Shown here piece after piece: positions 37,198 through 46,013 of a stretch of 64,000 nucleotides of DNA (positions within the stretch are counted from its first letter, which is position 1; each line of letters starts with the position of its first letter). This DNA comes from Adhaeribacter radiodurans (lineage in GTDB: Bacteria; Bacteroidota; Bacteroidia; Cytophagales; Hymenobacteraceae). The translations under genes were made by a program, and so were the position numbers. The notes under the pieces are model-generated. The model saw only the letters and a list, made by a program, of their open reading frames with translations. It was not told the origin of the DNA and searched no databases. The stretch spans positions 4,092,001 to 4,156,000 of the forward strand of contig NZ_CP055153.1 of the NCBI RefSeq assembly GCF_014075995.1. Reading direction: 5' to 3'.

Positions 37198-38082
37198 CTA
37201 TTTAGTAAAATAGGCGGCGTACTGTTTCGGAAGTTCGGGCAGATTTTTAATTTTAACGTCTTTGTAAAAAACCTCAGCGGCCTCGCTTTGCAGTTGCAGT
37301 TTACCCTTGGTAAGCGGAATAGTTTGGCCATTTTCTACGTAACGGGAATTTTGCAGTACCATTACTACTTGCCCGTTCACGATATGTAAACTTTTATCTC
37401 CGAAGCAAATCAGTTCAATTTCGTTCCACTCACCATGCGGCTTTTCCCGATCTTCGCTGCGCAAACAATAACCGCTGCGTTCGGTTCCTTTTCCCAAAGG
37501 TAAAAAGGGCTGATTGGCGCTCGCCACCGTGTTCATGTTTCCTTCGGGCAAGTAGGCCCGAATGTCGATAGCCGAAGAAGCAATGGTCCAGTAATCGCCC
37601 ATGTGACCTTCCATAATCTGAAATTCTTGTCCTAACATCCAGGCGCGCCAGTAATCCTTCCCGCTTTCGCCAATAGAATGGTATAAAACGCCGGAATCCT
37701 TAAGCAAGTTGGTACGAGGCTCCCACTTTTTATCGCCCCACTTTACTTTCAGTTTTAAATGATAGTTTTGAAATTCTTGTTTCGTAAAAACGCAGCCATA
37801 AATCTCGCCGCTGACCCGCAATATCGGTTCGCCGTTTTCTTCTACTATTGAAAAAACGTTGCTGGTATTTTTGTTGTAGCCAATTGGCTGAATGGGCGTA
37901 CCATCTGCATCTACCGGAACTTCACCTTTATAACCAACTTTGTGCTGGTAGCTCAGATACATTTCCCATTTACTTAAATCTTTGTCGAGCAAATTTTCCC
38001 AATCGTTTTTGGGATAAAAAGCACTTAGTCCGGCCAAGGCACCCACGAGCAGGACCAGTAATAACCCGTTCTTACTTTTCAT
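37198..38082 (-). CDS. DUF1080 (3-keto-disaccharide hydrolase-like) secreted protein
   Basis: 294 residues with an N-terminal hydrophobic signal segment (G-L-L-L-V-L-L-V-G-A-L-A-G). The rest is a DUF1080 domain, a concanavalin-like fold found in many secreted glycan-acting proteins of Bacteroidota: W-E-N-L-L-D-K-D-L-S-K-W near the start, G-V-L-Y-H and E-F-Q-I-M-E-G-H in the middle, and N-E-I-E-L-I-C-F-G-D-K-S-L-H-I-V-N-G-Q-V near the end. Members act on or bind sugars, some as 3-keto-glycoside hydrolases; the substrate here is unknown. It stands alone, convergent with the purine permease. The 38083-38474 gap upstream is A/T-rich and shows nothing beyond its presumed promoter. Confidence 0.88.
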   Translation of the reverse strand: MKSKNGLLLVLLVGALAGLSAFYPKNDWENLLDKDLSKWEMYLSYQHKVGYKGEVPVDADGTPIQPIGYNKNTSNVFSIVEENGEPILRVSGEIYGCVFTKQEFQNYHLKLKVKWGDKKWEPRTNLLKDSGVLYHSIGESGKDYWRAWMLGQEFQIMEGHMGDYWTIASSAIDIRAYLPEGNMNTVASANQPFLPLGKGTERSGYCLRSEDREKPHGEWNEIELICFGDKSLHIVNGQVVMVLQNSRYVENGQTIPLTKGKLQLQSEAAEVFYKDVKIKNLPELPKQYAAYFTK

Positions 38083-38474
38083 ATAAATTCTAATTAAAGG
38101 TGAAAAATTTCTCTAGCCAATTTCTAGAAAACGTTGAATCCATTGGATTGAACGTCAAACTATTGGCTTCTGAAGCTAAGCAGTAATAGAATTCAAAAGT
38201 AAGGGCAAGGAGCAGCCTGAATATGGTAAAAATCTATTTATTAATAGTAAATAAGATAGCGTAGAAGAGAGTGGAAGCTGGAATGAAATATAAAAAGCAG
38301 AATAGGAATAAAGTAAAGTTGCAGGCAGTTAAATACTTTACCTGCTGTTCTACCTTAATCTTTCATAAACTCATTAAGAATTAAGCACAAAACTTTACTA
38401 AAAGTATTTAAACGAATACCTTTAATTTAATAGTAAGTTGTTAAATGCAACCGCAATTAATATTTTGAATAAAT

Positions 38475-38843
38475 TTATTGTAGAATACCTTCCGTTTCCC
38501 GATACTTCAATCCCCAACCGGCCATTTCATTAAATACCGGACCTAGTTCTAATCCGGAAGAAGTTAAACTGTATTCTACGTGTGGAGGTACTACAGCCAG
38601 AGCTTTGCGACATACCAGTTGATCGGCTTCGAGTTCTTTTAAATGCTGAATCAGCATTTTTTCGGTTATAGCCGGAATCAGTTTTTTCAATTCGCTGTAA
38701 CGCCGGGGTCCGGGAAGCAAATTATAAATGATTAATGGTTTCCATCGGCCACCAATCTTACCTAAAGTATAAGTTACCGGGCAGGCAAACAAGGCCGTGG
38801 TTTTGTTGTTATGATTGGTAGAAGCTTCTTTTACTTTGGTCAT
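38475..38843 (-). CDS. HxlR-family winged-helix transcriptional regulator
   Basis: 122 residues. The conserved Cys near the N-terminus (A-C-P-V-T-Y-T-L), G-G-R-W-K-P-L-I-I-Y-N-L, R-Y-S-E-L-K-K-L-I-P-A-I-T-E-K-M-L and the wing V-E-Y-S-L-T-S-S-G are classical HxlR features. These regulators often sense electrophiles or oxidants through the Cys and control an adjacent, divergently transcribed reductase. That is the arrangement here: the NAD(P)-binding reductase gene starts 87 bp away on the other strand. Dimeric DNA binding to the shared intergenic region is expected. Confidence 0.94.
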   Translation of the reverse strand: MTKVKEASTNHNNKTTALFACPVTYTLGKIGGRWKPLIIYNLLPGPRRYSELKKLIPAITEKMLIQHLKELEADQLVCRKALAVVPPHVEYSLTSSGLELGPVFNEMAGWGLKYRETEGILQ

Positions 38844-38865
38844 AGCAGTTGATACCTACTTTAGG

Positions 38866-38904
38866 GTAAGTACTTGTAAAAAAGTAAGTACAAATATACT
38901 TTTG
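38866..38904 (+). promoter_or_regulatory. Promoter with HxlR-like operator for the reductase gene
   Basis: TACTTTTG (38897-38904) is a Bacteroidota -7 box, with TTG (38874-38876) 20 bp upstream as -33 element. GTAAGTAC occurs twice (38866-38873 and 38884-38891), and the first copy is part of the palindrome AAGTACTT; both flank or overlap the -33 element. Such repeats between an hxlR gene and its target are likely regulator sites (inference). Confidence 0.65.
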
Positions 38905-38930
38905 TTGCATCGATAAACAAAACAGAAACC

Positions 38931-39821
38931 ATGAAATACGTTGTAACTGGTTCTTTAGGGCACATTAGTAAACCCTTAGCCGAGAAATTAATACAAGCTG
39001 GCCATCAGGTAACCATTATTAGCAGTTCTGCGGATAGAGCTGCCGAAATTGAGAAATTGGGAGCTACTGCTGCTATCGGCTCCATAGAAGATACAGCTTT
39101 TCTAAAACAGACTTTTACCGGGGCCGATGCAGTTTATACCATGATACCACCTACTATCACGGCCCCCGACTGGAAGCAGTACATTGCCAATGTAGGTAAA
39201 ATTTACGCTGAGGCCATTCAGGCGTCCGGAGTGAAACACGTAGTAAACTTAAGCAGTATTGGTGCGCATATGTCCGAAGGCTGCGGCCCGGTAAGTGGTT
39301 TGCATTTCGCGGAGCAAGCCTTAAATAACCTGCAGAATGTTAATGTTTTACACTTACGGCCTGGCTATTTTTACTACAACTTTCTGGCGAATGCCGGCAT
39401 GGTGAAGCACATGGGTATAATTGGCGGCAATTACGGACCAAACACCAAAATGGTATTAGCCGACACCAACGATATTGCCGAGGTAGCAGCCGAAGCATTA
39501 TTAAATTTAAATTTTGCCGGGAAGAACATCCGGTATATTGTATCCGACGAACGTACTACGAAAGAGATAGCCGCCGTTTTTGGTGAAGCCATAGGTAAAC
39601 CCGATTTACAATGGATTGATTTCTCCGACCAGGATACTTTAGGAGCAATGGTACAAAATGGTTTACCCGAAGAAATAGCTAAAAATTATACCGAAATGGG
39701 AGTGGCCCTTCGGAATGGCGAAATGGCAGCCGATTACTACCAGCAAAAACCAGTTCCTTTATCTAAAACCAAATTAGAAGATTTTGCACCCACCTTTGCT
39801 CAAGCATACGAACAAGCATAA
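38931..39821 (+). CDS. NmrA/NAD(P)H-binding reductase-like protein
   Basis: 296 residues with an N-terminal Rossmann motif of the atypical SDR (NmrA) kind: V-V-T-G-S-L-G-H-I-S-K-P-L-A. The S-S-I-G-A-H segment and L-R-P-G-Y-F-Y-Y-N-F fit the family, while the Tyr-x-x-x-Lys pair of classical SDRs is absent. Relatives include NAD(P)H:quinone oxidoreductases of the QOR2 type and redox-sensing NmrA proteins. Its divergent partner is an HxlR regulator, suggesting induction by quinones, aldehydes or other electrophiles. Substrate not determinable from sequence. Confidence 0.9.
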   Translation: MKYVVTGSLGHISKPLAEKLIQAGHQVTIISSSADRAAEIEKLGATAAIGSIEDTAFLKQTFTGADAVYTMIPPTITAPDWKQYIANVGKIYAEAIQASGVKHVVNLSSIGAHMSEGCGPVSGLHFAEQALNNLQNVNVLHLRPGYFYYNFLANAGMVKHMGIIGGNYGPNTKMVLADTNDIAEVAAEALLNLNFAGKNIRYIVSDERTTKEIAAVFGEAIGKPDLQWIDFSDQDTLGAMVQNGLPEEIAKNYTEMGVALRNGEMAADYYQQKPVPLSKTKLEDFAPTFAQAYEQA

Positions 39822-39845
39822 AAAAAGGGGCTTTCGCCCCTTTTT
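39822..39845. terminator. Bidirectional intrinsic terminator
   Basis: AAAAAGGGGC and GCCCCTTTTT surround a TTTC loop between the convergent reductase and glycosidase genes; both strands have a T-tract, so it can serve both. Confidence 0.9.
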
Positions 39846-39849
39846 CTAT

Positions 39850-41007
39850 CTATAATTGTTTACCTGTTAGTATTTTAATCATTTCGGTTTGATGGTTTTC
39901 GCCTTGGTTGTTGGTGAAACCAAATCCCCCGCCTTTATAATCCCAGTTGGCCCAGGCTATATTATTTTTTTCCAGCGTCGTCACCATGTCCTGGTACCAG
40001 CGCAAGCGGTCGGCTTTGGGTGCGGTATTTAGGGCTCCCCACTCGCCACAATATAATTTTAGGCCGTGCTTACGGGCAAAGTCTAAAGGCTTCTGAAAAT
40101 CTTGTTGTAGTTTCTGGGCGTTATACACCGTTTTCACGTGGCTCTTTTCGTAATCTGATACCAGGCTGGCAATATCGGCGGGTAAGGCTGCCAATTCTTC
40201 GTCGGTTACGGTGCGCCCCGGATAATGAACCGGACCATTGTATTTAGCAGTTTTGGTCCAACTGGCCTGATAATGCGTGAGCAGGAAAGGCAAGTAATAA
40301 TGAAAACTTAACAGAATATTTTTGTCGTTGGTGGGTATGCGTAGTTTATCAAATTCGTCGTGCGATTGCCAACGGTTCGAACCCACTACAATTACCCGGT
40401 TTAATTCTTTTTCGCGGATTACCGCAATGGCTTTTTCAACAATTTTGTTCCAGTCTTCCGGATTATCGGCGACGGGTTCGTTCATTAACTCATAAGCTAC
40501 CTGGTTAACCGGGTATTTATTCATTTCCGCAGAAAGATCGCGCCAACACTGATAAAAACGCTCCTGCGCGGCGGCTTGGGTAAAAAGAGGTTTTTCGGCA
40601 GCATTAAAATAATGGGAACGCAAAATGTGCAAGTCTACTATGGTCTTTAATTTGTATTTCTGACACCACTGTAAGGCATCGTGCAACAAGGCAAAAGCTT
40701 CGGGCTCTTTCTGTCCGGCTTCGTTCCACATTTGCATTTCGTCAATCGGTAGCCGGATGTGGTCAAAACCTAAACTCGCAATATTGGCTACATCTTTCTC
40801 CGTGAAAAAAGCTTTTCGTTCGGCTCCCAAGCGAGTACTCTGCGAAAGCCAATGGCTAATATTAGTACCCCGCTTAATATTAAATTGGGTAGTACTGGCT
40901 TTTTTTGTCTGGGCGTAAACTTGTTCCTTACTAAAAATTAAAAAGCTTAAACAAGCCAAAGCAAGGCAGCTTAATCGCAGAACCCGATTAAAAAGTAAAT
41001 GTCTCAT
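39850..41007 (-). CDS. Glycoside hydrolase family 5 (endoglucanase-like), secreted
   Basis: 385 residues with a signal peptide (cleavage near V-Y-A-Q, residue 33). The TIM-barrel signatures of GH5 are visible: R-G-T-N-I-S-H-W near 46, H-I-R-L-P-I-D near 83, the acid/base E177 in M-N-E-P, H236-Y237 in the S-F-H-Y-Y strand, and the nucleophile E322 in Y-C-G-E-W-G. It should hydrolyse beta-1,4- or related glucan/mannan links in the periplasm or outside the cell; the exact substrate is open. There is no carbohydrate-binding module and no T9SS domain. Single gene sharing a bidirectional terminator with its neighbour. Confidence 0.92.
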   Translation of the reverse strand: MRHLLFNRVLRLSCLALACLSFLIFSKEQVYAQTKKASTTQFNIKRGTNISHWLSQSTRLGAERKAFFTEKDVANIASLGFDHIRLPIDEMQMWNEAGQKEPEAFALLHDALQWCQKYKLKTIVDLHILRSHYFNAAEKPLFTQAAAQERFYQCWRDLSAEMNKYPVNQVAYELMNEPVADNPEDWNKIVEKAIAVIREKELNRVIVVGSNRWQSHDEFDKLRIPTNDKNILLSFHYYLPFLLTHYQASWTKTAKYNGPVHYPGRTVTDEELAALPADIASLVSDYEKSHVKTVYNAQKLQQDFQKPLDFARKHGLKLYCGEWGALNTAPKADRLRWYQDMVTTLEKNNIAWANWDYKGGGFGFTNNQGENHQTEMIKILTGKQL

Positions 41008-41275
41008 GAATAAAGTTTTTACTATTTCAGGTTTATAATAAACTAATTTTAAGAAAGGAAAACAAGAAAAATTAACTCCTATCTGTTTTAATATTGAGTC
41101 CTTTTTTTATTTAGTTACTTAATCTCTTTATTTTTCATCATACCCAGAGAAACACAGTTTTAAATTGAAGCAGGGATTTTCTATTTAGAGGGAAAACTAT
41201 CATCTTGCTTTTTGTTTTATCTAATTCTCCAGGAATTAAGTTTACTTATTTGTTTTATTTTTCTATTCTTTCACC

Positions 41276-41665
41276 ATGAGAAAACTACCCTATATAATTT
41301 TACTAATAGTGCTTTTTAGCGTATGTACCAATTTATTTTTGCAGGCAAATTCATCGGAAACAAAGAAACTGCGCCACGTAGTTGCTTTTAAGTTTAAACC
41401 CGGCATTACCCCTGAGCAAATGCAAAAAGCAACAAAAGACTTTCTTCAACTAAAAACGCGAATTCCGCAGATAATGGAATTAGAAGGTGGCCCGGATGTA
41501 GCCATTCAGAATAAAAACGGCAAGTTTACGCATTGTTTTGTGGTAACCGTTAAAAACCAGGAAGATTTAAATACTTATGGCGAACACCCCATTCATAAAG
41601 CCTTTAGCCAATCGGTAGATCCACTTTTGGCCGAAGTTATGGTTGTAGATTATTGGGCTGAATAA
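41276..41665 (+). CDS. Dabb-domain (stress-responsive) protein with signal peptide
   Basis: 129 residues. An N-terminal hydrophobic stretch (Y-I-I-L-L-I-V-L-F-S-V-C) suggests export. The rest is a dimeric alpha-beta barrel (Dabb) domain: L-R-H-V-V-A-F-K-F-K-P-G at the start, F-T-H-C-F-V-V-T-V in the middle and P-I-H-K-A-F ... V-V-D-Y-W-A-E at the end. Members bind or convert small hydrophobic molecules, but most are uncharacterised. Isolated gene; no partner visible. Confidence 0.88.
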   Translation: MRKLPYIILLIVLFSVCTNLFLQANSSETKKLRHVVAFKFKPGITPEQMQKATKDFLQLKTRIPQIMELEGGPDVAIQNKNGKFTHCFVVTVKNQEDLNTYGEHPIHKAFSQSVDPLLAEVMVVDYWAE

Positions 41666-41763
41666 TTTGACGGGTAATCTTTCTTTTAATCCACCTATTT
41701 ATTTACTAAATGTTTAGTTTAAGTAGTTAGCTTTAGGAATTTTCACTTTCCCCACACCTTTGT

Positions 41764-42445
41764 TACCCAATAGTAAGCAGTAGTTGCTATAGCAGACTTT
41801 AATGTTGTTCTTTGGAGCCGGTTCCGGTCTCCAGGTTGCGGTGCTAACGTGTTTGACAAGCCTAAGTTTGCCTCGTGGCCGGCGGGCCTCGTTTGGCTCT
41901 TCCGCACTCGCTAGCCTTCCTTTCCTCGACTCCGTCGGCGGAATACTGCTGCGCAGTACCGGAATCCTAGCAGGTGCTCCACAGCCAAACTGGTATCAGT
42001 GCTTGTAGCTACTGTTTTTACTATTTAGTAGTACTATACTGTATTAAGCCGAATTTATCAGGATTTGCGTAGAGGTATAGCAGAACAGGAAGTTTCATTC
42101 CGTTAATTCTTGTCATTAGTAGCCGCCTATAAAAACCATTTTCTTCTTCTTAATATTAACAAAGTTAATTATACAAGCTGTGGAAGAAAAGTAGTAGCTA
42201 CCAGCAACTAACACCAGTTTGGCTGTAGAGGGCCTTTTAGCGTTCCGGTGCTGCAAAGCAGCATGGCGCAACGCAGTGAGCCAAGGTTCGCTAAACCGCC
42301 CTCCACAGTTAAACGAGGCCCGCCGGCCACGAGGCAAACTTAGGCTTGTCAAATAAGTTAGCACCAGTACATGGAGCCTTGGAAAGGCTCCAAAGAAAAC
42401 GCTTACTAGCAAGTAAAATCTATAATAGCTTTTTGATACGATTTG
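41764..42445. repeat. Left copy of a ~683-bp palindromic interspersed repeat
   Basis: This 682-bp stretch is the reverse complement, with scattered differences, of 46014-46697. Within the copy, the two halves are themselves partly inverted: a G/C-rich core (TTTGCCTCGTGGCCGGCGGG..., 41867-41898) recurs in reverse at 42311-42338, and TTTGGAGCC / GGCTCCAAA lie near both ends. It is non-coding: short open frames do not resemble proteins and are shared only because the DNA is. It resembles a MITE or mosaic repeat of unknown type; no transposase is nearby. Confidence 0.85.
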
Positions 42446-42481
42446 CCATCACTTTGAACAGATTAGGTTAGAAAGATAAAC

Positions 42482-42512
42482 GAAAAAGAGCCATGGAATT
42501 AAACCATGGCTC
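42482..42512 (-). terminator. Terminator of the adh operon
   Basis: GAGCCATGG and CCATGGCTC pair perfectly around 7 bases; on the minus strand the stem is followed by a run of T. It lies about 43 bp after the stop of the membrane protein gene. Confidence 0.85.
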
Positions 42513-42554
42513 ATTGCTTATACATTGTAAAATTATTAAAGAAAATCAGCCAGG

Positions 42555-43067
42555 TTAATCATCATCCCCGTCATAATCATCTTTATCTTTTTTATTTAGT
42601 AAAACTACCACTCCGGCTACTAACGCGGCGGCTACGGCAAATTTGGTTATTAAACCTATTTTGTCGTGCTTCCATTCGGCATTGTACCCCTTTTCGGCGA
42701 AAATATTAGGTACGTGGCCCGTTTTAAAATCATCTATAATACCTTCTACCACGTTCACCCGGTCGGCTAAAATTAAAGGTAGCCAATGCAGGTAACTGTT
42801 TTCGCTGTATTTAAAAGCAAACCGACGAATTACACCGCTTAAACCAGAGGGAGGAACTGCCGTACCAAAAACTGCCGAAACATTAGGCCGTTCAATAGAA
42901 TGCAGCACTTCTACATCTACAGGCTGTTGAGTAGGTCGTTCCCAGCTATAACCCGATTGCTCCGCATCGGTACGGTGGGGTTTCATGGGGTAAGTTGGAT
43001 CGTTTTCCGGATCGGCATCAATGCCCCATCCTTTTATATGCGAATAATCTTTTCTTAAATTTTCCAT
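42555..43067 (-). CDS. Small protein with C-terminal membrane anchor and acidic tail, function unknown
   Basis: 170 residues. The N-terminal half is polar (W-G-I-D-A-D-P-E-N-D-P-T-Y-P-M-K near 15), the middle is amphipathic, and there is one transmembrane helix at about 142-158 (F-A-V-A-A-A-L-V-A-G-V-V-V-L-L) followed by a charged tail D-K-D-D-Y-D-G-D-D-D. No catalytic motif is recognised. It lies 12 bp after the dehydrogenase gene on the same strand, so the two are almost certainly co-transcribed and may work together, for example by holding the enzyme at the membrane; that role is speculative. Confidence 0.8.
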   Translation of the reverse strand: MENLRKDYSHIKGWGIDADPENDPTYPMKPHRTDAEQSGYSWERPTQQPVDVEVLHSIERPNVSAVFGTAVPPSGLSGVIRRFAFKYSENSYLHWLPLILADRVNVVEGIIDDFKTGHVPNIFAEKGYNAEWKHDKIGLITKFAVAAALVAGVVVLLNKKDKDDYDGDDD

Positions 43068-43079
43068 AGTTGTTCAACT

Positions 43080-44234
43080 TTACATTCTGGCTGATGGGGG
43101 AATTAATACAGGTTTAATACAATTATCCAGCTTGGCCGAAAACAAACGGTAACCATCGGCCACGTCTTCTAAAGGAATACGGTGGGTAATCATGGCTTTC
43201 GGGTTTAAGATTCCGTTTTGCACGTGTTCGATCAAGCGCGGTAATAACCGTTTTACCGAAGCCTGATTAGCCCGGATGGTTAAACCTTTGTTCAGCACGT
43301 TACCAATAGGCACCAGGTTATCAGTTGGACCATAAACCCCCACCACGGAAACAATACCGCCTTTTTTCACGGAGTTAATCGCCCAGTGCAAAGCCGTAGC
43401 AGAACCTGCCTGCATTAAAGTTTTTCGACCGGTTATGGTTTGCATGGCATTACCAGCAGCTTCTGCTCCAACCGCATCAATTACTACATCGGCGCCCATC
43501 CAATCGGTAGTTTTTTTAATAAATACCACCGGGTCTTCCATTTCCCGGAAATTATAGGCCTCGCACTGCGCATAATTACGCACAAACTCCAACCGATAAT
43601 CTACGTGGTCGATAACAATAACGCGCCCTGCTCCAAATAACCAGGAACATTTAGCTGCCATAATTCCTACTGGTCCGGCCCCAAATACTACCACAGTATC
43701 GCCCGGTTGAATACCACCCATTTCGGCAGCCTGATAACCGGTTGGCACTACGTCGGTGAGTAAAACGGCATCTTCCGGGTCCATGCCTTCGGGTATTACA
43801 GTTGGGCCCACGTTGGCATAAGGTACCCGCACGTATTCCGCCTGGCCGCCGTGAAACCCGCCGGCAGTATGCGAATAGCCAAAAATACCGCCTACAGCTG
43901 TTGCCATGGGGTTAGATTCGTGGCAGTTTCCAAATAATCCTTGTTTACAAAAATGACACTTGCCGCAGGCTATATTAAAGGGCACCAATACATGGTCCCC
44001 CACTTTTAATTTAGTTACTTCGGCACCAATTTCTTCTACTACCCCAATAAACTCGTGGCCAAAGGTGGTACCCACACGAGTATCGGGCACGTTGCCATTA
44101 TATAAATGCAAATCGGACCCGCAAATACAAGAGCGAGTAACCCGAACAATAGCATCCTCTGGGTGCTTAATTTCGGGCATTGGTTTCTGAGTGACGCGAA
44201 TCCGCTTCGGCCCTCGATAATCCATTGCTAGCAT
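43080..44234 (-). CDS. Zinc-dependent alcohol/formaldehyde dehydrogenase-like oxidoreductase
   Basis: 384 residues, medium-chain dehydrogenase. Catalytic zinc site: C-I-C-G-S-D-L-H near 38 and G-H-E-F-I-G-V-V-E-E-I-G near 69; structural zinc loop C-G-K-C-H-F-C-K-Q-G-L-F-G-N-C near 100; NAD(P)-binding V-V-V-F-G-A-G-P-V-G-I near 192. Length and loop pattern fit the glutathione-independent formaldehyde/alcohol dehydrogenase group (FDH/threonine-dehydrogenase-like). It probably oxidises or reduces a small alcohol/aldehyde in the cytoplasm. First gene of a two-gene operon inside the segment bracketed by the inverted repeats. Confidence 0.93.
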   Translation of the reverse strand: MLAMDYRGPKRIRVTQKPMPEIKHPEDAIVRVTRSCICGSDLHLYNGNVPDTRVGTTFGHEFIGVVEEIGAEVTKLKVGDHVLVPFNIACGKCHFCKQGLFGNCHESNPMATAVGGIFGYSHTAGGFHGGQAEYVRVPYANVGPTVIPEGMDPEDAVLLTDVVPTGYQAAEMGGIQPGDTVVVFGAGPVGIMAAKCSWLFGAGRVIVIDHVDYRLEFVRNYAQCEAYNFREMEDPVVFIKKTTDWMGADVVIDAVGAEAAGNAMQTITGRKTLMQAGSATALHWAINSVKKGGIVSVVGVYGPTDNLVPIGNVLNKGLTIRANQASVKRLLPRLIEHVQNGILNPKAMITHRIPLEDVADGYRLFSAKLDNCIKPVLIPPSARM

Positions 44235-45058
44235 AGAAATCTTCCTTATTAGTTAGAATGAGAAATTTGTTTAGATTTAAAGCACGTTTTATTAGCACTT
44301 TAAATAGTTCCTACTCCGGAACAACCTTCTTGATTACTTAATTACCTGGTTAAAGGTTTAGCTAGAGATAGAATAAAATAGGACTATTTAAAAAGTTAAA
44401 CGCTGATTTAAGACAATAAAAATCTTGTTTCAGGCTACACCGTTTACGGGTAAAATTTTTAAAAATAACAATCTTACTGAAACAGATAAGCATACACTAA
44501 AATCTTTAAACCGTGAAAATTCAGCAACTAAGCCGCCCTAAAAAGTACAAACTGTAAGTGCCCAAGCAGGTAAAAAATGAATACTAAGCTGAAAATTGGA
44601 AATTACTGGCTGTTAGCAGGCCTCAGGATTATTTTTATTTGCTGTAGCGAAATAAGACAACAAAAAAGCAAAGTTCTAAAAAAGACTTTACCTTAAAATC
44701 ACCAAACTATCCGCTGCGTATCGAGCAAGATTTGGAATTAGTTATTTACAATTAAGTCAAGAAACAAAAGCGCAATAAAGTAAATCCGCGGGATTCTATA
44801 ATTATCCTTCCAAAGGAAACTATTCTACTACCTAGCCAAATAGGTTCCTTCGAAAAAATAGAATCAATTCACTCATTTTTGTTCGGTTACTTACACTATT
44901 CATTACAAAGAATAAGGCTTCTTCAGAATTCTCTTATTCTTAATCTAAAACACACTTGTTCAAGTAATCTTATACTTACTTATAAAGTATTACAACGGGT
45001 AAACAAATAAACCGCAAAATAGTACACGTATGCAGGTTAATAAAACGTAGCTTCGGAA
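44235..45058. other. 824-bp intergenic stretch with at most a decayed mini-ORF
   Basis: The stretch separates divergent genes and holds their promoters. A 39-codon frame at 44577-44696 starts M-N-T-K-L-K-I-G-N-Y-W-L-L-A-G-L and contains an I-C-C-S motif like a lipoprotein signal; after a stop, a second frame continues with D-F-T-L-K-S-P-N-Y-P-L-R-I. This could be the remnant of a small lipoprotein gene, but the evidence is weak. Nothing else is seen. Confidence 0.3.
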
Positions 45059-45970
45059 ATGCCAGCCTCAAAAGTACCTTTGTATAGTGCCTTAGTGGCA
45101 AACTTAGCCATTGCTATTACTAAATTTATTGCTGCGAGCGTTACAGGTAGTTCGGCGATGGTTTCGGAAGGCATACACTCGGTAGTGGATACCACGAACG
45201 AGGTATTACTGCTATTTGGCATTGCGAAAAGTAAAAAACCAGCGAACGACAAACGACCTTTTGGTTACGGCAAGGAACTCTATTTTTGGGCATTTATTGT
45301 TTCTATTTTAATATTTGGGATTGGCGGAGGTATTTCTTTTTACGAAGGGGTTCAGCATTTACTCCACCCAGTACCCATAGAAGATCCTAAATGGAATTAT
45401 ATCGTGTTAGGAGCCGCCTTTGTTTTTGATGGTATTTCTTTTATTACTGCCCTAAAAGAATTTAACCGGCAACGTGGCAGCACCCGGTTTTGGAAAGCTG
45501 TTCGGCACAGCAAAGACCCTTCTACCTTTGTAGTATTGTTTGAAGATACAGCCGATTTATTAGGTTTAACCGTAGCTTTCCTGGGAGTATTTTTAGGGCA
45601 TAATTACAACAATCCTTTATTTGATGGCCTTGCCTCCATTGTTATTGGTTTGATTCTGACAGCTATTTCGGGTTTGTTAGCGAAAGAAAGTCGGAGTTTG
45701 TTAATGGGAGAAAGCGCCGACCCCGAAGTTTTAGATGAAATAACCCAATTAACGGAAGCACACCCAACCGTTCAGAAAGTGCTGCGCCCGCTTTCTATGT
45801 ACCTGGCTCCGGAAGAAATTATTTTGATTCTAATTGTAGCTTTTCGGGAAGAAGTTACCAGTGCGGAAGTTACTAAGGCTATCATTACTATCCGGCAAAA
45901 TATTCAGGAACGTTTTCCATCGATTAAGCAAATATTCATCGAACCTGAAATGCTTTCTGCTGCTAGTTAA
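45059..45970 (+). CDS. Cation diffusion facilitator (CDF) metal transporter, ZnT9-like subgroup
   Basis: 303 residues. Transmembrane helix 1-2 region V-A-N-L-A-I-A-I-T-K-F-I-A-A-S-V-T-G-S-S-A-M is typical of CDF proteins; the metal site of helix 2 is H-S-V-V-D (H43/D47 area), and helix 5 has F-E-D-T-A-D-L-L-G, an acidic variant of the usual H/D-x-x-x-D seen in the ZnT9-like subgroup. A soluble C-terminal domain (about 210-303) follows. It should export Zn2+ or another divalent ion from the cytoplasm in exchange for protons. Divergent from the dehydrogenase operon, with the right inverted repeat starting 43 bp after its stop. Confidence 0.92.
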   Translation: MPASKVPLYSALVANLAIAITKFIAASVTGSSAMVSEGIHSVVDTTNEVLLLFGIAKSKKPANDKRPFGYGKELYFWAFIVSILIFGIGGGISFYEGVQHLLHPVPIEDPKWNYIVLGAAFVFDGISFITALKEFNRQRGSTRFWKAVRHSKDPSTFVVLFEDTADLLGLTVAFLGVFLGHNYNNPLFDGLASIVIGLILTAISGLLAKESRSLLMGESADPEVLDEITQLTEAHPTVQKVLRPLSMYLAPEEIILILIVAFREEVTSAEVTKAIITIRQNIQERFPSIKQIFIEPEMLSAAS

Positions 45971-46013
45971 ATGAAGAGCTTACTAATAAATTGTAAATAA
46001 CAGGAATTAATAT

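Noticed and set aside
42116-42412. A 98-codon open frame whose C-terminal part is identical to one at 46048-46344
   Set aside because: Both lie inside the inverted non-coding repeat; the shared peptide simply reflects the repeated DNA, the N-terminal parts differ as the DNA differs, and the composition is not protein-like.
44577-44696. Small lipoprotein gene of 39 codons
   Set aside because: Too short, lipobox is poor, and the following frame is interrupted; kept only as a possible remnant in the intergenic entry.
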